Assembly: GCA_035575515.1 (NCBI GenBank)
Contig: DATLXU010000131.1
Location: 1 to 13,750 of the forward strand
Direction: 5' to 3'
From: DATLXU01 sp035575515
GTDB lineage: Bacteria > Acidobacteriota > Blastocatellia > UBA7656
Length of the DNA stretch: 13,750 nucleotides
Shown: positions 6,793 to 13,618 of the stretch, piece after piece
Position numbering within the stretch: the first letter of the stretch is position 1
How the letters are laid out: each line of letters begins with the position of its first letter
Notes under the pieces: generated by a model
The model's input: the letters and a program-made list of their open reading frames with translations, nothing else
Databases searched by the model: none
Told to the model about the DNA's origin: nothing
Program-made: the position numbers and the translations under genes

Positions 6793-6821
6793 TTGGCCCG
6801 TTAAACGACCGGCCTTATAGT
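6793..6821 (+). promoter_or_regulatory. Likely promoter of the APC permease
   Basis: TTGGCC (6793-6798) is followed by exactly 17 bp and TATAGT (6816-6821, five of six consensus bases). The RNA would begin near 6828, giving a leader of about 155 bases. A weak -35 directly behind repeated operator sites is what an activator-dependent promoter would look like. Confidence 0.6.
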
Positions 6822-6827
6822 CGCCTG

Positions 6828-6850
6828 TGAAACTGAGCGCGTCAGTTTCA
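6828..6850 (+). promoter_or_regulatory. Perfect 9-bp inverted repeat at the predicted RNA start
   Basis: TGAAACTGA and TCAGTTTCA are exact reverse complements around the 5-base loop GCGCG. The repeat starts at the predicted transcription start. It could be a 5'-terminal RNA hairpin that protects the message, or a DNA operator for a dimeric repressor bound over the start site. There is no T-run, so it is not a terminator. Confidence 0.55.
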
Positions 6851-6890
6851 ACTATCTCAAAAGCGTTTCAGCCATCAACCAAAATTATCC

Positions 6891-6971
6891 GCCGAGCGCC
6901 AAAGCGCCTCGCCTGCATTACGGCGAGATTAGCACGTGACGAATCTATAGCGAAGACTTTGGGCGCTCGGC
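6891..6971 (+). promoter_or_regulatory. Structured 5' leader of the permease mRNA (riboswitch-like)
   Basis: GCCGAGCGCCAAAG (6891-6904) pairs with CTTTGGGCGCTCGGC (6957-6971) to give a 14-bp closing stem with one bulged G (6961). Inside it CTCGCC (6908-6913) and GGCGAG (6922-6927) form a second perfect stem with an 8-base loop, leaving 29 bases (6928-6956) that include the palindrome CACGTG. The closing stem ends directly before AAGAGAGAG, the likely permease ribosome-binding site, 12 bases ahead of the ATG. A fold change could therefore hide or free it. It does not match the amino-acid riboswitches I know (lysine, glycine, glutamine). Function is inference; the pairing is seen. Confidence 0.55.
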
Positions 6972-6983
6972 AAGAGAGAGACT

Positions 6984-8537
6984 ATGAGCCGACAAATCTT
7001 CGCAAGAAAACCGCTCAAGCTGTTGCTGGAAGAGATGGAGGGCGAGCACAGGTTGCGCCGCGTGCTCGGTCCCGTTCAACTCACGAGTCTCGGCGTCGGG
7101 GCCGTCATCGGCACGGGCATATTCGTCCTCACAGGAGTCGCCGCGCACGAAAAGGCCGGGCCTTCGATGATCCTTTCATTCGTCGTCGCGGGGTTCGCCT
7201 GCGCGCTTGCGGCACTCTGTTACGCAGAGTTTGCTTCGATGGTCCCTGTCGCAGGTTCAGCTTACACCTACGCATACGCGACGCTCGGTGAATTGCTGGC
7301 ATGGATAATCGGATGGGATTTGATTTTAGAATACGCCGTCTCAGCTTCGGGGGTTGCGCACGGCGCATCACAGTATTTTCAAAACCTCTTAAGCATATTC
7401 AACATTCACCTGCCGAACGCCGTGACCGACGCGCCTTTCGATTATGACTCAGGACTTGGCGCGTTCGTTTCAACGGGTCGCGTATTGGATTTGCCCGCGC
7501 TCGTCATCACTGCCTGCGTCACGGTCGTGCTCATCATTGGCATCAAAGAGAGCGCGAACTTCAACGCAGCGATGGTTATATTGAAGGTCGCCATCGTCAT
7601 CTTCGTCATCGCCGTCGGCGCATTTTACATCAACCCGAATAACTGGAAGCCGTTCGCGCCTTACGGATTGACAGGAATTAATTTCTTCGGCCACACGCTG
7701 TTCGGCCACGCGGATGCAGGCGGCCAGCCGCTCGGAATGCTGGCGGGCGCGGCGATAATTTTCTTCTCCTACATCGGATTCGATTCCGTCTCGACCCACT
7801 CGGAAGAAGCGCGCAACCCGCGCCGCGATGTTCCCATCGGCATCATTGCATCGCTTACGATTTGCACCGTGCTTTACATGGGAGTCGGCGCGGTGTTGAC
7901 AGGCATGGTTCCTTATAACCGTATAGACATCAATGCGCCGGTGTCTGATGCTTTCCGGCAGGTCGGCTTGACTTGGGCGCAGTTTCTTATCTCGTTCGGC
8001 GCGATCATCGGGATAACTTCGGTCGTGCTGGTGACAATGCTCAGCCAGGCTCGCGTGCTGCTTGCGATGGCGCGCGATGGCTTGTTACCAAAGAGCTTCT
8101 TTGGCTCGGTTCACTCGAAGTTTCGCACTCCTTGGAAATCAACTATCGTCACAGGCATCTTCGTCGGATTGCTGTCTTCGCTTCTGCCGTTGAGAGTTTT
8201 GACTGACCTTGTGAATATCGGCACACTGCTGGCTTTTGTGATTGTCTGTTCTGCTGTAATCATCATGCGGCGCACTCACCCGGAAGCCGAGCGGCCTTTC
8301 CGCGCGCCGTTTGTTCCACTCATCCCGATTCTTGGCGTGTTGACCTGTTTACTATTGATGTTTTCGCTGCCTGCTGAGAACTGGCTTCGATTAGGTGTGT
8401 GGCTGTTGATCGGATTTGCAATCTACTTCGGCTATGGCCGCCGCCATAGCGTTATGGCTCGCCACCTCGAACGCGAAGTGAGCAGGCACGGCGTATCGCC
8501 CGCAGGCGCGCCTGTGTTGGACGTTGACGATGTATAG
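6984..8537 (+). CDS. APC-superfamily amino acid permease, CAT-like
   Basis: A 517-residue inner-membrane transporter of the APC superfamily, closest in style to the cationic amino acid transporter (CAT) group. Seen: the substrate-binding first helix LTSLGVGAVIGTGIFVLTG (33-51), with the unwound GAVIGTGIF; CYAEFASMVPVAGSAYTYAY (79-98) with the PxxGSAYxY motif; GWDLILEYAVSAS (110-122); FFSYIGFDSVSTHSEEARNP (260-279), the unwound sixth helix and following loop; and SQARVLLAMARDGLLP (354-369). About 12-13 hydrophobic segments follow, ending at about 482 with a short polar tail. Cation specificity is inferred from family style only. The ATG follows a purine-rich but imperfect ribosome-binding site. 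Its own promoter and structured leader (6733-6971) suggest LytTR-dependent and RNA-level control. Confidence 0.93.
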   Translation: MSRQIFARKPLKLLLEEMEGEHRLRRVLGPVQLTSLGVGAVIGTGIFVLTGVAAHEKAGPSMILSFVVAGFACALAALCYAEFASMVPVAGSAYTYAYATLGELLAWIIGWDLILEYAVSASGVAHGASQYFQNLLSIFNIHLPNAVTDAPFDYDSGLGAFVSTGRVLDLPALVITACVTVVLIIGIKESANFNAAMVILKVAIVIFVIAVGAFYINPNNWKPFAPYGLTGINFFGHTLFGHADAGGQPLGMLAGAAIIFFSYIGFDSVSTHSEEARNPRRDVPIGIIASLTICTVLYMGVGAVLTGMVPYNRIDINAPVSDAFRQVGLTWAQFLISFGAIIGITSVVLVTMLSQARVLLAMARDGLLPKSFFGSVHSKFRTPWKSTIVTGIFVGLLSSLLPLRVLTDLVNIGTLLAFVIVCSAVIIMRRTHPEAERPFRAPFVPLIPILGVLTCLLLMFSLPAENWLRLGVWLLIGFAIYFGYGRRHSVMARHLEREVSRHGVSPAGAPVLDVDDV

Positions 8538-8551
8538 ATGCTAAAGCATCT
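8536..8551 (+). other. Hairpin at the permease stop codon
   Basis: AGATGC-TAAA-GCATCT is a perfect 6-bp stem with a 4-base loop, overlapping the TAG stop of the permease. There is no T-run behind it, so intrinsic termination is doubtful. It may protect the 3' end or be a short dispersed palindrome. The remaining gap to the HD gene holds only the promoter noted at 8659. Confidence 0.4.
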
Positions 8552-8658
8552 GCGACGAGACTGTGGCGCCTCTCGAACCTGACCGCCTCAGCTACGATGA
8601 AGGTTATGGCAGGGGCGCAGAGATATACTTCACTGCGCTGCTTGCCCTTGCGCGGCTG

Positions 8659-8667
8659 TGATATTAT
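8659..8667 (+). promoter_or_regulatory. Likely extended -10 promoter of the HD-domain gene
   Basis: TG-A-TATTAT is an extended -10 element (TGnTATAAT with one mismatch) without a convincing -35. The RNA would start near 8674, about 28 bases before the TTG start. A small inverted repeat TTATC/GATAA (8664-8668 and 8675-8679) overlaps it and could be an operator. Confidence 0.45.
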
Positions 8668-8701
8668 CTGAACTGATAACAGCACCCATGCGAGGTCAGC
8701 A

Positions 8702-10015
8702 TTGCCGCATCGAAACTATCGCGATCCGCTTCACAACATCATCTCGCTGGACCAGTCTGTGCCCGAAGACCGCTTGATCATCGAGCTGATTGATTCGGCA
8801 GAGTTCCAGCGACTGCGCCGCATCAAACAACTCGGCCTCGCAATGTTCACATATCAGGGCGCGGAGCACAGCCGCTTCACTCATTCAATCGGCGTGATGC
8901 ATCTGATGACGCGCGCATTGAACCTTCTCGGCGCGCATCACAAGATAAGCGATGAAGCGCGAGCCGTTGGGCGTGCGGGCGCGCTGCTTCACGACATCGG
9001 GCACGGGCCGTTCTCGCACGTCATCGAAAAAGTATTCGGCTTCCATCACGAAGAATGGACCTGCCGCATGGTCTTGGACAATGAAACGGAAGTCAATCGT
9101 GTGTTGCGCGATTATGATGAACGGCTGCCTGAAAAAATAGCGTCGCTTTACAAGCACGATTACTCGCCCGCGTTCGTCTCGCAGTTAGTATCGTCGCAAC
9201 TCGATTGTGACCGCATGGATTACTTGCTGCGCGACAGCCTTATGACCGGCGCGAAGTACGGAATTTATGATCTGGAATGGGTGCTGCACGCGCTGAAGAT
9301 TGATGAGAGATCTGACCGCATCTACGTTGAAGCAAAAGGTCTCTATGCGGTGGAAGAATATCTGCAGGCCCGCTACTACATGTTTAGGCAGGTCTATTTT
9401 CATCGCACGCTGCGATCAGCCGAAGTCGTTTTAATATCAACGCTCAAACGCGCGCGAGATTTGATAGCGCGCGACAAGCTGGGCTTTCGCATGCGCGGCT
9501 CGGTCTTTGAAAGAATGCTGATAGGTGAGGAGGTGACGACTAGCGAATACCTCCAGCTTGACGACACCGACGTGACGTTTCATTTGAAGCAATGGTCGCG
9601 CGAAGAGGACGGAATACTTGCCGATCTTTCCAGGCGATTCATAAACAGAAAACTACTCAAAGCGATTGACCTTGCGCTCACGAGCAATAACCTCGCGCAA
9701 TTCTGGTCGCGCGCAGAAGACGCGGTTCGGCGCGCGGGTTATGATCCTGAATACTACTTGATTATGGATCGCGCGGCTGATGTGCCTTACTACGGTTACT
9801 ACTCGCCTATGAGCGTTGATCCGAATAGCTTAATCCACATCGAAACTGACGGGCCGCGCGCTGATATACGAGAGATAAGCGAAGTCTCGGAAGTAGTGCG
9901 CGGGATGCGCGGCTATCGGATTGATCGAGTCTGTTTTCCTGCCGAAGTCGCTGATGAAATGGCGCGGCTCGTAAGCGAGCACTTGAATGAAACTCAGGCC
10001 AGCGGCGCTCAATGA
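8702..10015 (+). CDS. HD-domain nucleotide phosphohydrolase (COG1078, SAMHD1-like)
   Basis: A 437-residue cytoplasmic metal-dependent phosphohydrolase. The relatives SAMHD1 and bacterial dGTPases split dNTPs into nucleoside and triphosphate; the substrate here is not shown. The metal site is complete: His61 (RFTHSIGVMHL, 58-68), His97-Asp98 (LLHDIGHGPFSH, 95-106) and Asp170 in DCDRMDYLLRDS (168-179). Tyr174 and Asp178 match the substrate-contacting YxxxD of SAMHD1. FQRLRRIKQLG (35-45) is the conserved N-terminal helix. The C-terminal half (about 200-430) is the helical and regulatory part usual for COG1078 proteins, including YLQARYYMFRQVYFHRT (220-236). The start is TTG at 8702, supported by GAGG (8692-8695) six bases before it and by the family N-terminus PHRNYRDPLHNII. 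No ATG is available in frame nearby. Not linked by overlap to the permease. Confidence 0.93.
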   Translation: MPHRNYRDPLHNIISLDQSVPEDRLIIELIDSAEFQRLRRIKQLGLAMFTYQGAEHSRFTHSIGVMHLMTRALNLLGAHHKISDEARAVGRAGALLHDIGHGPFSHVIEKVFGFHHEEWTCRMVLDNETEVNRVLRDYDERLPEKIASLYKHDYSPAFVSQLVSSQLDCDRMDYLLRDSLMTGAKYGIYDLEWVLHALKIDERSDRIYVEAKGLYAVEEYLQARYYMFRQVYFHRTLRSAEVVLISTLKRARDLIARDKLGFRMRGSVFERMLIGEEVTTSEYLQLDDTDVTFHLKQWSREEDGILADLSRRFINRKLLKAIDLALTSNNLAQFWSRAEDAVRRAGYDPEYYLIMDRAADVPYYGYYSPMSVDPNSLIHIETDGPRADIREISEVSEVVRGMRGYRIDRVCFPAEVADEMARLVSEHLNETQASGAQ

Positions 10016-10022
10016 GCAAACC

Positions 10023-10046
10023 TTTCAGACAGTCGCGCTGTTGAAA
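10023..10046. terminator. Possible bidirectional terminator between convergent genes
   Basis: TTTCAGACAG and CTGTTGAAA pair as a 9-bp stem with one bulged G around loop TCGCG. It lies in the 32-bp gap between the HD gene and the convergent secreted-protein gene. The A/T ends of the stem give short A and T runs on both sides, but no long T tract. Weak evidence. Confidence 0.4.
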
Positions 10047-10047
10047 A

Positions 10048-10620
10048 TCATCTAGCGGCGATTTCAATGATAACATCCGCCGACCAACTGACAGGCGCAG
10101 CAACTGCAGCTTCGATCTTGAATTCCATCTCTATCGCATTTGTAGTAAGAGAAGCGGGACCGCGCGATATGCGCGAGCCGGTCGCAAGGAAAGCGGGCGC
10201 GCTGGTGAGGTTGATTGGCGATGTTTGAGCCGAGATGCTTGCGAGTGCGCCGGGAACGACGGCTGATCCGGTTGACTGATAGCTTACGACTGAAATGTTT
10301 ATCTGCGGCGCATTGACGGGTGAAGGCAGCGACGCGTGAATCTCATAATCAACATTCGATCGCAGCAACACGCGCGCCTTGATAATTGAATTTTGTGACT
10401 TGGGTCTTCCATCAAGACGGAGGAGAACGATTGCATCGTTATTTCGTATTAGTTGCGCGGTGACACCGCTGTGGTCGGTTGAGTCAAGCGAAGCGGGCGA
10501 CATCATCCTCTTTGCGTTCACAATGCCGCGCAGCGAAAGAACGGTATCAGGTTGCTGCGCGGCAATTATGGCGGGGGCAAAGGAGGAAGCCAAGAGCAAC
10601 AAAGAAAGAATCAATTTCAT
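10048..10620 (-). CDS. Unrecognised secreted protein
   Basis: I do not recognise this 190-residue protein. Residues 1-21 look like a Sec signal peptide (MKLILSLLLLASSFAPAIIA, cleavage probably near AA-QQ), so the mature part is exported. The mature part is rich in Ser, Ala, Val and Ile, has no Cys, and alternates short hydrophobic stretches with Ser/Pro turns (AQLIRNNDAIVLLRLDG 55-71, ARVLLRSNVDYEIHASL 82-98, MEFKIEAAVAAPVSWSADVI 165-184). This suggests a small beta-sandwich, perhaps a pilin- or adhesin-like or envelope protein; that is inference from texture only. There is no clear Shine-Dalgarno sequence. The terminator at 10863 separates it from the upstream PEGA gene, so it should have its own promoter. 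It faces the HD gene tail to tail. Confidence 0.75.
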   Translation of the reverse strand: MKLILSLLLLASSFAPAIIAAQQPDTVLSLRGIVNAKRMMSPASLDSTDHSGVTAQLIRNNDAIVLLRLDGRPKSQNSIIKARVLLRSNVDYEIHASLPSPVNAPQINISVVSYQSTGSAVVPGALASISAQTSPINLTSAPAFLATGSRISRGPASLTTNAIEMEFKIEAAVAAPVSWSADVIIEIAAR

Positions 10621-10862
10621 CGGGGGCTTTCTGCCATCGAGCGCTCGGTTGAAAAGCTCGCATTTCGTATTAGCGGTGATTGGTACAAGCGGCTTCAGGC
10701 TTTGTCTGTATCCTTGCCGATCAATCGGCCAGCGCGTCTTACGTTTTTAGGGAAGCTTGAACGCCTGGTCCGATTTCGCTCGTTCGTCACCTCGTAGCAG
10801 TGACACTTGCGACTATACACCAAAAATTCGACGAGTCAATTCCCCGTGCAGGTAGCTTTCCG
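10621..10862 (-). other. Leader region of the secreted-protein gene, no clear promoter
   Basis: This gap must hold the promoter of the secreted-protein gene, but no -35/-10 pair was convincing. It contains two palindromes: CGAGCGCTCG (10638-10647) close to the start codon, and GCCGAT-CA-ATCGGC (10716-10729). Either might bind a dimeric regulator or fold in the RNA. No open frame here looks like a gene. Confidence 0.4.
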
Positions 10863-10887
10863 AAAAAAGTTATCTTTGGCGATAACT
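10863..10887 (-). terminator. Rho-independent terminator after the PEGA/TPR gene
   Basis: On the minus strand AGTTATC (10887-10881), loop GCCAAA and GATAACT (10874-10868) form a perfect 7-bp stem that runs directly into a T-run (seven in a row counting the stem's last T). It lies 20 bp after the TAA of the PEGA/TPR gene. It is the clearest terminator in the window and closes the flavoprotein-PEGA unit. Confidence 0.8.
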
Positions 10888-10906
10888 GGAATGAGCGCGA
10901 AAGGAT

Positions 10907-12493
10907 TTATTGATTGCCGGGCGCGTTCGCCTGCTGGTATCGAGCGAGCGTTTCGCGAAATTGTTCGGCATCCGCTCGGTCAACTTTGAACTTTTCAGAC
11001 TTGCCCTGAACAAGTATCGTCAATTCGTTTTTCGCCGCCCGCACACCAACGCTGAGCAGGTTCCACGAGAATTGATCTTCATTGCTGTCGTAGCGAACGC
11101 CGGTCGAGTTTACCGTCAGAGCGCCTTTGCATGAGCCGCGCAGGCTGCCGTGAAGGTGCGTTGCCTGAATCGTGAGAGGGGTAGGTTCTGCAGCCTTTTC
11201 GCGCTGCCGTTTCTCGATCCTCTCGATTCTCTCATCTAGTTTCGCTATATCGTAAAGAATGCTGCCGCCTAGTTGCTTTGCTTGCTTATATCGCTCAAGC
11301 GCCGTAGCCGTATCGCCTTGCCGCTCGGCGATTTCACCAAGCGCGGCAATGGCTGAGTGAAATGAGTCATCATTTGATTTCGGAACCTGATTGAAATAAT
11401 ACTCGGCCTCTTTTAGCTGGTTTACCTTCAAGTAGGAATAAGCAAGACCAAAGATTACTTCGGCTGAAGTGCGCCCCTGTGAAATAGCGAACTTTAAATC
11501 ATCTATTGCCTCATAATATTGCCCATGGCGATATTTGTCTAAACCAAGTCGGCGGCGGTAATCGGGGTCATTTGTTGGGTCATACTCCGGCTTGCTTTCA
11601 GTTTCTGGTATACTCGCCTCAGACGACTCTTTAGCTTTGCGAGCAGCGGCGCGCGCTCTCTCTTGTTCAGCTAGATTTTCGTTTGGATAAAAATAATCAA
11701 GGAATCGGCGATGAATCTCTTGAGACTGGGCAAACTCTCCCTTATCCCTTGCTTCCTTGGCCAGTCTTTCAGCCGCGTCGCGTAATTCTTCGCGCTCAGG
11801 CGATGACGCTTCTTTAAAAAAAAGCTCCGCATAGTTGAGCCAACTGCCTTCGTAAGGAATGCTATAATGATTCTCTTTCAGAGCGTTTTCCATCTCCTGC
11901 TTATATGCATTGATTCGCTCTTCCGGAGAAAGGCTTGCGTATTTTGGAGGAGCCAAAGGTGTGAGCTTGAAATCAAATTTGAATTCTAATTCGGATACGG
12001 TGATTTGTTCTTCTATCGGTTCAAAGCCTTCCTTCGTTATCGTGACTGTGTATGTGCCTTTCGGCAACTGCTCCAGCTTCACCGGCGACAGTCCGTAGTC
12101 GTTCGAGTTCAGCCGCACATCAGCGCCCGACGGCACTGTTGTTATGACCACTTTTTCAACGGTAGAAGATTTTCTTGTCAGCAAGTATATGCCAGCAATA
12201 GTCAGTACAGTGACCAGGAAAGCCGAACCTGCTGCAAAGAACCACCATCGCGTGCCGAGACGCTTCTTTCGGCGCCGCGCATCGCTCACAACGGATGTGG
12301 TCGTCGCTTCATCCACCACTTCTTCAGATTGTTTCTCAAGGATTGATGCACTCATTGGCGATTCATCATCTGAGTTTGATACAGGTATTCCACCAGCCGC
12401 CCTTAGCTGTTCGATGCTTTTCTCGACAGAGATTGTCGGGGCGCCAGGCTCGGCTGCCTCTTGCTTCACTGAATTACGCTTGCTTTGAAACAT
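10907..12493 (-). CDS. Single-pass membrane protein with PEGA, TPR and PH-like domains
   Basis: A 528-residue protein of unknown exact role. Order: a polar, acidic cytoplasmic N-terminus (1-71), basic RRRKKR (73-78), one membrane helix (about 83-106), a PEGA domain (114-178: VVITTVPSGADVRLNSNDYG, LPKGTYTVTITKEGFE), an acidic helical segment with SLSPEERINAYKQEM (187-201) and Ala/Lys/Glu-rich helices (235-300), TPR repeats (about 312-425: YRHGQYYEAIDDLKFAI, GLAYSYLKVNQLKEAEYYF, GEIAERQGDTATALERYKQA), and a C-terminal module (445-522) with HLHGSLRGSCKGALTVNSTG and WNLLSVGV that looks like a bacterial PH/GRAM-type fold. PEGA and TPR modules usually bind surface polymers or proteins. By the positive-inside rule the domains after the helix should be extracytoplasmic, although a PH-like module there would be unusual. 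It lies 35 bp after the flavoprotein gene, same strand. Start ATG 12493 has only a weak ribosome-binding site. Confidence 0.88.
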   Translation of the reverse strand: MFQSKRNSVKQEAAEPGAPTISVEKSIEQLRAAGGIPVSNSDDESPMSASILEKQSEEVVDEATTTSVVSDARRRKKRLGTRWWFFAAGSAFLVTVLTIAGIYLLTRKSSTVEKVVITTVPSGADVRLNSNDYGLSPVKLEQLPKGTYTVTITKEGFEPIEEQITVSELEFKFDFKLTPLAPPKYASLSPEERINAYKQEMENALKENHYSIPYEGSWLNYAELFFKEASSPEREELRDAAERLAKEARDKGEFAQSQEIHRRFLDYFYPNENLAEQERARAAARKAKESSEASIPETESKPEYDPTNDPDYRRRLGLDKYRHGQYYEAIDDLKFAISQGRTSAEVIFGLAYSYLKVNQLKEAEYYFNQVPKSNDDSFHSAIAALGEIAERQGDTATALERYKQAKQLGGSILYDIAKLDERIERIEKRQREKAAEPTPLTIQATHLHGSLRGSCKGALTVNSTGVRYDSNEDQFSWNLLSVGVRAAKNELTILVQGKSEKFKVDRADAEQFRETLARYQQANAPGNQ

Positions 12494-12528
12494 AACTGCT
12501 TACTAACAAAGGATAAGCCCTAAGCACA

Positions 12529-13554
12529 TTAATCCGAAGCCATGCTATAGCTCTCTTCGTAAATCTTTGAAGCGATGTGTTCAACCACTCGCCGTCCAAC
12601 TTCGATAGCTTTCTTCATGTGCAACTCGCGAGTGAGATGACCGGCGACATATAAACCTGCGAGGTTCGTCTCAAAACTGTCGGGCGAATAAACAGGGCGA
12701 CCGTCAGCGGCGATCTCAACGCCAGCGGCTTCAAGCAATCTAGTATCAGGGTCAGCGCCTATCAATGCGAAGATGTGGTCGCACTCGACCTCAATTATTT
12801 TGTGCGACTCTTCTCCGCTAATGCAAAGAAGCGCAGAATGAGGGAGAATCTCAACGATCTGTGAAGATGTGTAGATTGCGATTTTTCCTTCTGATGCTGC
12901 GCGCTCAAGCGGGTCGCGTACCCAGGGCTTGATCTTGACAGCAGCGGTCCGCGTTGATAAACCGACGCTGTCCATTTCAACAAAGCCGTCAAGAGAAGGG
13001 CGGCGAAGCGACAGCGACACCTTCGCGCCAGCTTGCGCAAGAAACAGCGCGGCTTCCGCAGCGGAGTTGCCGCCGCCCACGATCAACACTGCCTTTTGCG
13101 CAAATGGCGATGCTTCAACAAAACGATAGGAGACTCGCAACGGAGTTTCGCCGGGAACGTTGAGCTTCCTCTGTCGCCCGAAGCCCCCTATGGCTACAAG
13201 CACCTTGTGAGCTTCGTATTCGGCTCTGTTTGTTACGACGCGAAATTCGTTGACTAGGGGTATGATGCTTCGCGCTTCTTCGTTTGTGTGAATGTTAAGT
13301 CGCTCGCGCGCTACAATATTCTCATAGTGTGCGATAACCTCTTCACGACTCGGCTTTGCCTCCCGTGGTAGAGCGTAGCTTTCAAGCTCAACTTCGTTGG
13401 AGGTCGAAAACAGCCGCTTTGCTATCGGATAATTATGGATCGTTTCAGCGACGACTCCACGCTCAATTAGGAGATAGTTTAATGCAAGCCGCTTTGCAGA
13501 TAAGGCTGCTGCGAGACCTGATGGACCGCCGCCTATTATGATTAGGTCGTACAT
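12529..13554 (-). CDS. YpdA-like FAD/NAD(P)-binding reductase
   Basis: A 341-residue two-dinucleotide-fold flavoprotein. The FAD motif is at the very start, YDLIIIGGGPSGLAAALSAK (2-21). The NAD(P) motif is VLIVGGGNSAAEAALFLAQAG (156-176 as VLIVGGGNSA then AEAALFLAQAG). VAIGGFGRQRKLNVPGE (120-136) and the C-terminal FAD contact LAGLYVAGHLTRE (298-310) with KKAIEVGRRVVEHI (314-327) complete the fold. NYPIAKRLFSTS (41-52) and IFALIGADPDTRLL (261-274) resemble Firmicutes YpdA, a bacillithiol-disulfide reductase. There is no CxxC, so it is not thioredoxin reductase. The YpdA cysteine in GGGPCG is Ser12 here, which argues against the same chemistry. ATG 13552-13554 places the fold at residue 2; an in-frame TTG at 13575 would add seven residues without family support. 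First gene of a pair with the PEGA protein. Confidence 0.9.
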   Translation of the reverse strand: MYDLIIIGGGPSGLAAALSAKRLALNYLLIERGVVAETIHNYPIAKRLFSTSNEVELESYALPREAKPSREEVIAHYENIVARERLNIHTNEEARSIIPLVNEFRVVTNRAEYEAHKVLVAIGGFGRQRKLNVPGETPLRVSYRFVEASPFAQKAVLIVGGGNSAAEAALFLAQAGAKVSLSLRRPSLDGFVEMDSVGLSTRTAAVKIKPWVRDPLERAASEGKIAIYTSSQIVEILPHSALLCISGEESHKIIEVECDHIFALIGADPDTRLLEAAGVEIAADGRPVYSPDSFETNLAGLYVAGHLTRELHMKKAIEVGRRVVEHIASKIYEESYSMASD

Positions 13555-13556
13555 TG

Positions 13557-13570
13557 TTTGACTGCCTGCT
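13557..13570 (-). repeat. Heptamer repeat remnant before the flavoprotein start
   Basis: The minus strand AGCAGGCAGTCAAA is identical over 14 bases to 4323-4336 in the large heptamer element. With the bases upstream it reads GGAAGCA then GGCAGTC, two units in phase. It ends 2 bp from the start codon. It may be a remnant or seed of the same repeat family, or chance. Confidence 0.4.
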
Positions 13571-13589
13571 TCCAACTGTTTATGTATTA

Positions 13590-13618
13590 AGGATACCGCA
13601 TGGCTGCATAAGCGGCAA
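13590..13618 (-). promoter_or_regulatory. Possible promoter of the flavoprotein-PEGA unit
   Basis: Reading leftward, TTGCCG (13618-13613) is followed by 17 bp and TATCCT (13595-13590), each matching four of six consensus bases. The RNA would start near 13583, about 30 bases before the chosen ATG and before the alternative TTG at 13575. Confidence 0.4.

Noticed and set aside
6827..7291. Plus-strand frame starting GTG at 6827, across the permease leader and start
   Set aside because: Product is Arg-rich low-complexity sequence overlapping a well-supported permease in another frame; typical shadow frame.
8452..8685. Minus-strand frame over the permease end and the permease-HD gap
   Set aside because: No recognisable domain, runs antisense into permease codons and has no start signal.
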